A DNA stretch of 64,000 nucleotides from Bradyrhizobium sp. Ghvi (GTDB lineage Bacteria; Pseudomonadota; Alphaproteobacteria; Rhizobiales; Xanthobacteraceae). The first letter of the stretch is position 1, and the number at the start of each line of letters is the position of its first letter. Below the pieces are notes generated by a model that was not told the DNA's origin, ran no database searches, and saw only the letters and a list, made by a program, of their open reading frames with translations. The stretch covers positions 558,001 to 622,000 of the forward strand of contig NZ_FOVU01000002.1 in the NCBI RefSeq assembly GCF_900115265.1, given 5' to 3'. Positions 63,157 through 64,000 of the stretch are shown piece after piece. The position numbers were made by a program, and so were the translations under genes.

Positions 63157-64000
63157 CTAGGGGGCGACTCGTTCGAGCCCTGCCGTGCTTTTCCTAGTTG
63201 TGTTCGAGCCGGACAACGGGCCCGGCCTGATGAACGCGTCCACCACGTTGCTGAGCAACTGCGAGACGTTGTTCTCGAACCCGTTGACAGGAAGGGCGCT
63301 TCCAAAAGCGATGGATCCGGTTGCAAACACCGCACCATTGTTCGGCGCCTCGAAATACACCATGTCGGCCCGCAGAATGTAGTTGTGCGTCCCGCTAAAT
63401 CCCTGATGGGCGTGGGCTCCCTCCTCGTCATGAGCGATGTAATTGTCGGGGTGACCACCCGAGGATGCGATGATCTTGGTATTGGGCGGCGTGCCGAACC
63501 CCAGCTTGTAGCAGTCGATCTCAATGCCCGCCGCTCCGCCGTTGCCCAGGCCGAAATCACCGATGATCTCGCCTTCGATCCCTTCCGTGATCCAGGCGAG
63601 CGCTGGATCGTAGCTGTCGGGCATGCGCCGGTAGGGCTGGCTATGGGCGAAGCCCTCGCCAGCGAAGGTATTGCCGACCAGCTTCTGTCCCCATCGCTGA
63701 AAGCCGGTCCAGATTCCGCCCATCTGCCCGGTCGTGGCGAGATAGTATTCACCCGGCCGAGCCGCCCAGGCGATCCAGTGGCCACCTGTCTTGCGGCACT
63801 CCATGATCCACGGTTCGTCATCGCGAAACGCCACATTGCAGCAGAAGCTGTTCGCGCCCATGCAGATAAAGCGCCCACCGCCGGCGATGTAATCCTCGTG
63901 CGCGTCGAGCATGCGCTCAGAGTGATATTCCGGGTGCGTGGAATTCAGAATGCAAGCATAGGGCGCCATCGCTGCGACACCCTCCAGATGCACATCTTCA
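63157..64000 (-). CDS. N,N-dimethylformamidase large subunit-like protein, C-terminal part
   Basis: The reading frame is open to the right edge, so only about 281 C-terminal residues are visible. The sequence CILNSTHPEYHSERMLDAHE, IAGGGRFICMGANSFCCNVA and IMECRKTGGHW matches the C-terminal domain of the dimethylformamidase beta (large) subunit. Later parts are GNGGAAGIEIDCYKLGFGTP and DMVYFEAPNNGAVFATGSIA. Such enzymes hydrolyse N-substituted amides with a mononuclear iron site, but most homologues are uncharacterised. A GST and an isomerase gene follow downstream. Confidence 0.85.
   Translation of the reverse strand, partial: EDVHLEGVAAMAPYACILNSTHPEYHSERMLDAHEDYIAGGGRFICMGANSFCCNVAFRDDEPWIMECRKTGGHWIAWAARPGEYYLATTGQMGGIWTGFQRWGQKLVGNTFAGEGFAHSQPYRRMPDSYDPALAWITEGIEGEIIGDFGLGNGGAAGIEIDCYKLGFGTPPNTKIIASSGGHPDNYIAHDEEGAHAHQGFSGTHNYILRADMVYFEAPNNGAVFATGSIAFGSALPVNGFENNVSQLLSNVVDAFIRPGPLSGSNTTRKSTAGLERVAP

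Overview
The window looks like chromosomal DNA from a high-GC alphaproteobacterium of the Bradyrhizobium/Nitrobacteraceae type. The reasons are the MipZ division ATPase, a PHB phasin, ClpS/ClpA, DUF1489 and YidB-family genes, GC-rich codon usage and several rhizobial-style ABC catabolic operons. I saw no rRNA, tRNA, CRISPR array, prophage or intact insertion sequence.

Region 1 (1-20.8 kb) is mainly housekeeping. It holds a 49-residue membrane peptide with a small cytochrome c, a DHA2-type MFS exporter, a lipoprotein, ClpA and ClpS, and a TadG/TadE/TadE trio with no pilin gene beside it. These are followed by a phasin with a palindrome-rich promoter, a D-Ala-D-Ala carboxypeptidase ending in a SPOR domain, a DnaJ/VWA pair, a serine hydrolase and MipZ. 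Next comes panC, whose 5' end appears broken by a one-base deletion, then DUF1489, small conserved proteins, a GST and a DUF599 membrane protein.

Region 2 (20.8-29.9 kb) is more fluid. Two LysR remnants on opposite strands flank a MarR-GNAT gene whose start codon abuts a 20-bp perfect palindrome and probably gives a leaderless transcript. An ester-cyclase-like gene, an MFS transporter, a SWIM/SNF2 helicase, a peptide-deformylase-like protein lacking two of three metal ligands, and an AraC/GyrI-like regulator follow.

Region 3 (29.9-40.2 kb, minus strand) is one tightly packed 12-gene operon. It encodes a sugar/polyol-type ABC importer (binding protein, two permeases, a 70-residue membrane protein, two ATPases) followed by DhaL, DhaM, HPr, Enzyme I, a small helix-turn-helix protein and DhaK. 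This is a self-contained uptake route plus a PEP-driven dihydroxyacetone kinase phosphorelay. A 10-bp inverted repeat with an extra half site lies upstream.

Region 4 (40.3-61.7 kb) holds two divergent catabolic operons. The leftward one encodes a D-2-hydroxyacid-type FAD dehydrogenase, a spermidine/putrescine-type ABC importer with a fused permease, a DapA-family lyase, an IclR regulator, an FMN L-2-hydroxyacid oxidase, an ALDH7-like dehydrogenase and an acyl-CoA dehydrogenase. The rightward one encodes a complete peptide/opine-type ABC importer interleaved with an SDR and an HcnABC-like three-subunit amine/opine dehydrogenase. A second IclR gene sits between them. Together they look like import, oxidative deamination, then semialdehyde and hydroxyacid oxidation of an unidentified nitrogenous compound.

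Region 5 (61.7-64 kb, minus strand) has a 2-hydroxychromene-2-carboxylate isomerase-like protein, a GST and the C-terminal part of an N,N-dimethylformamidase large-subunit-like protein that runs off the right edge.
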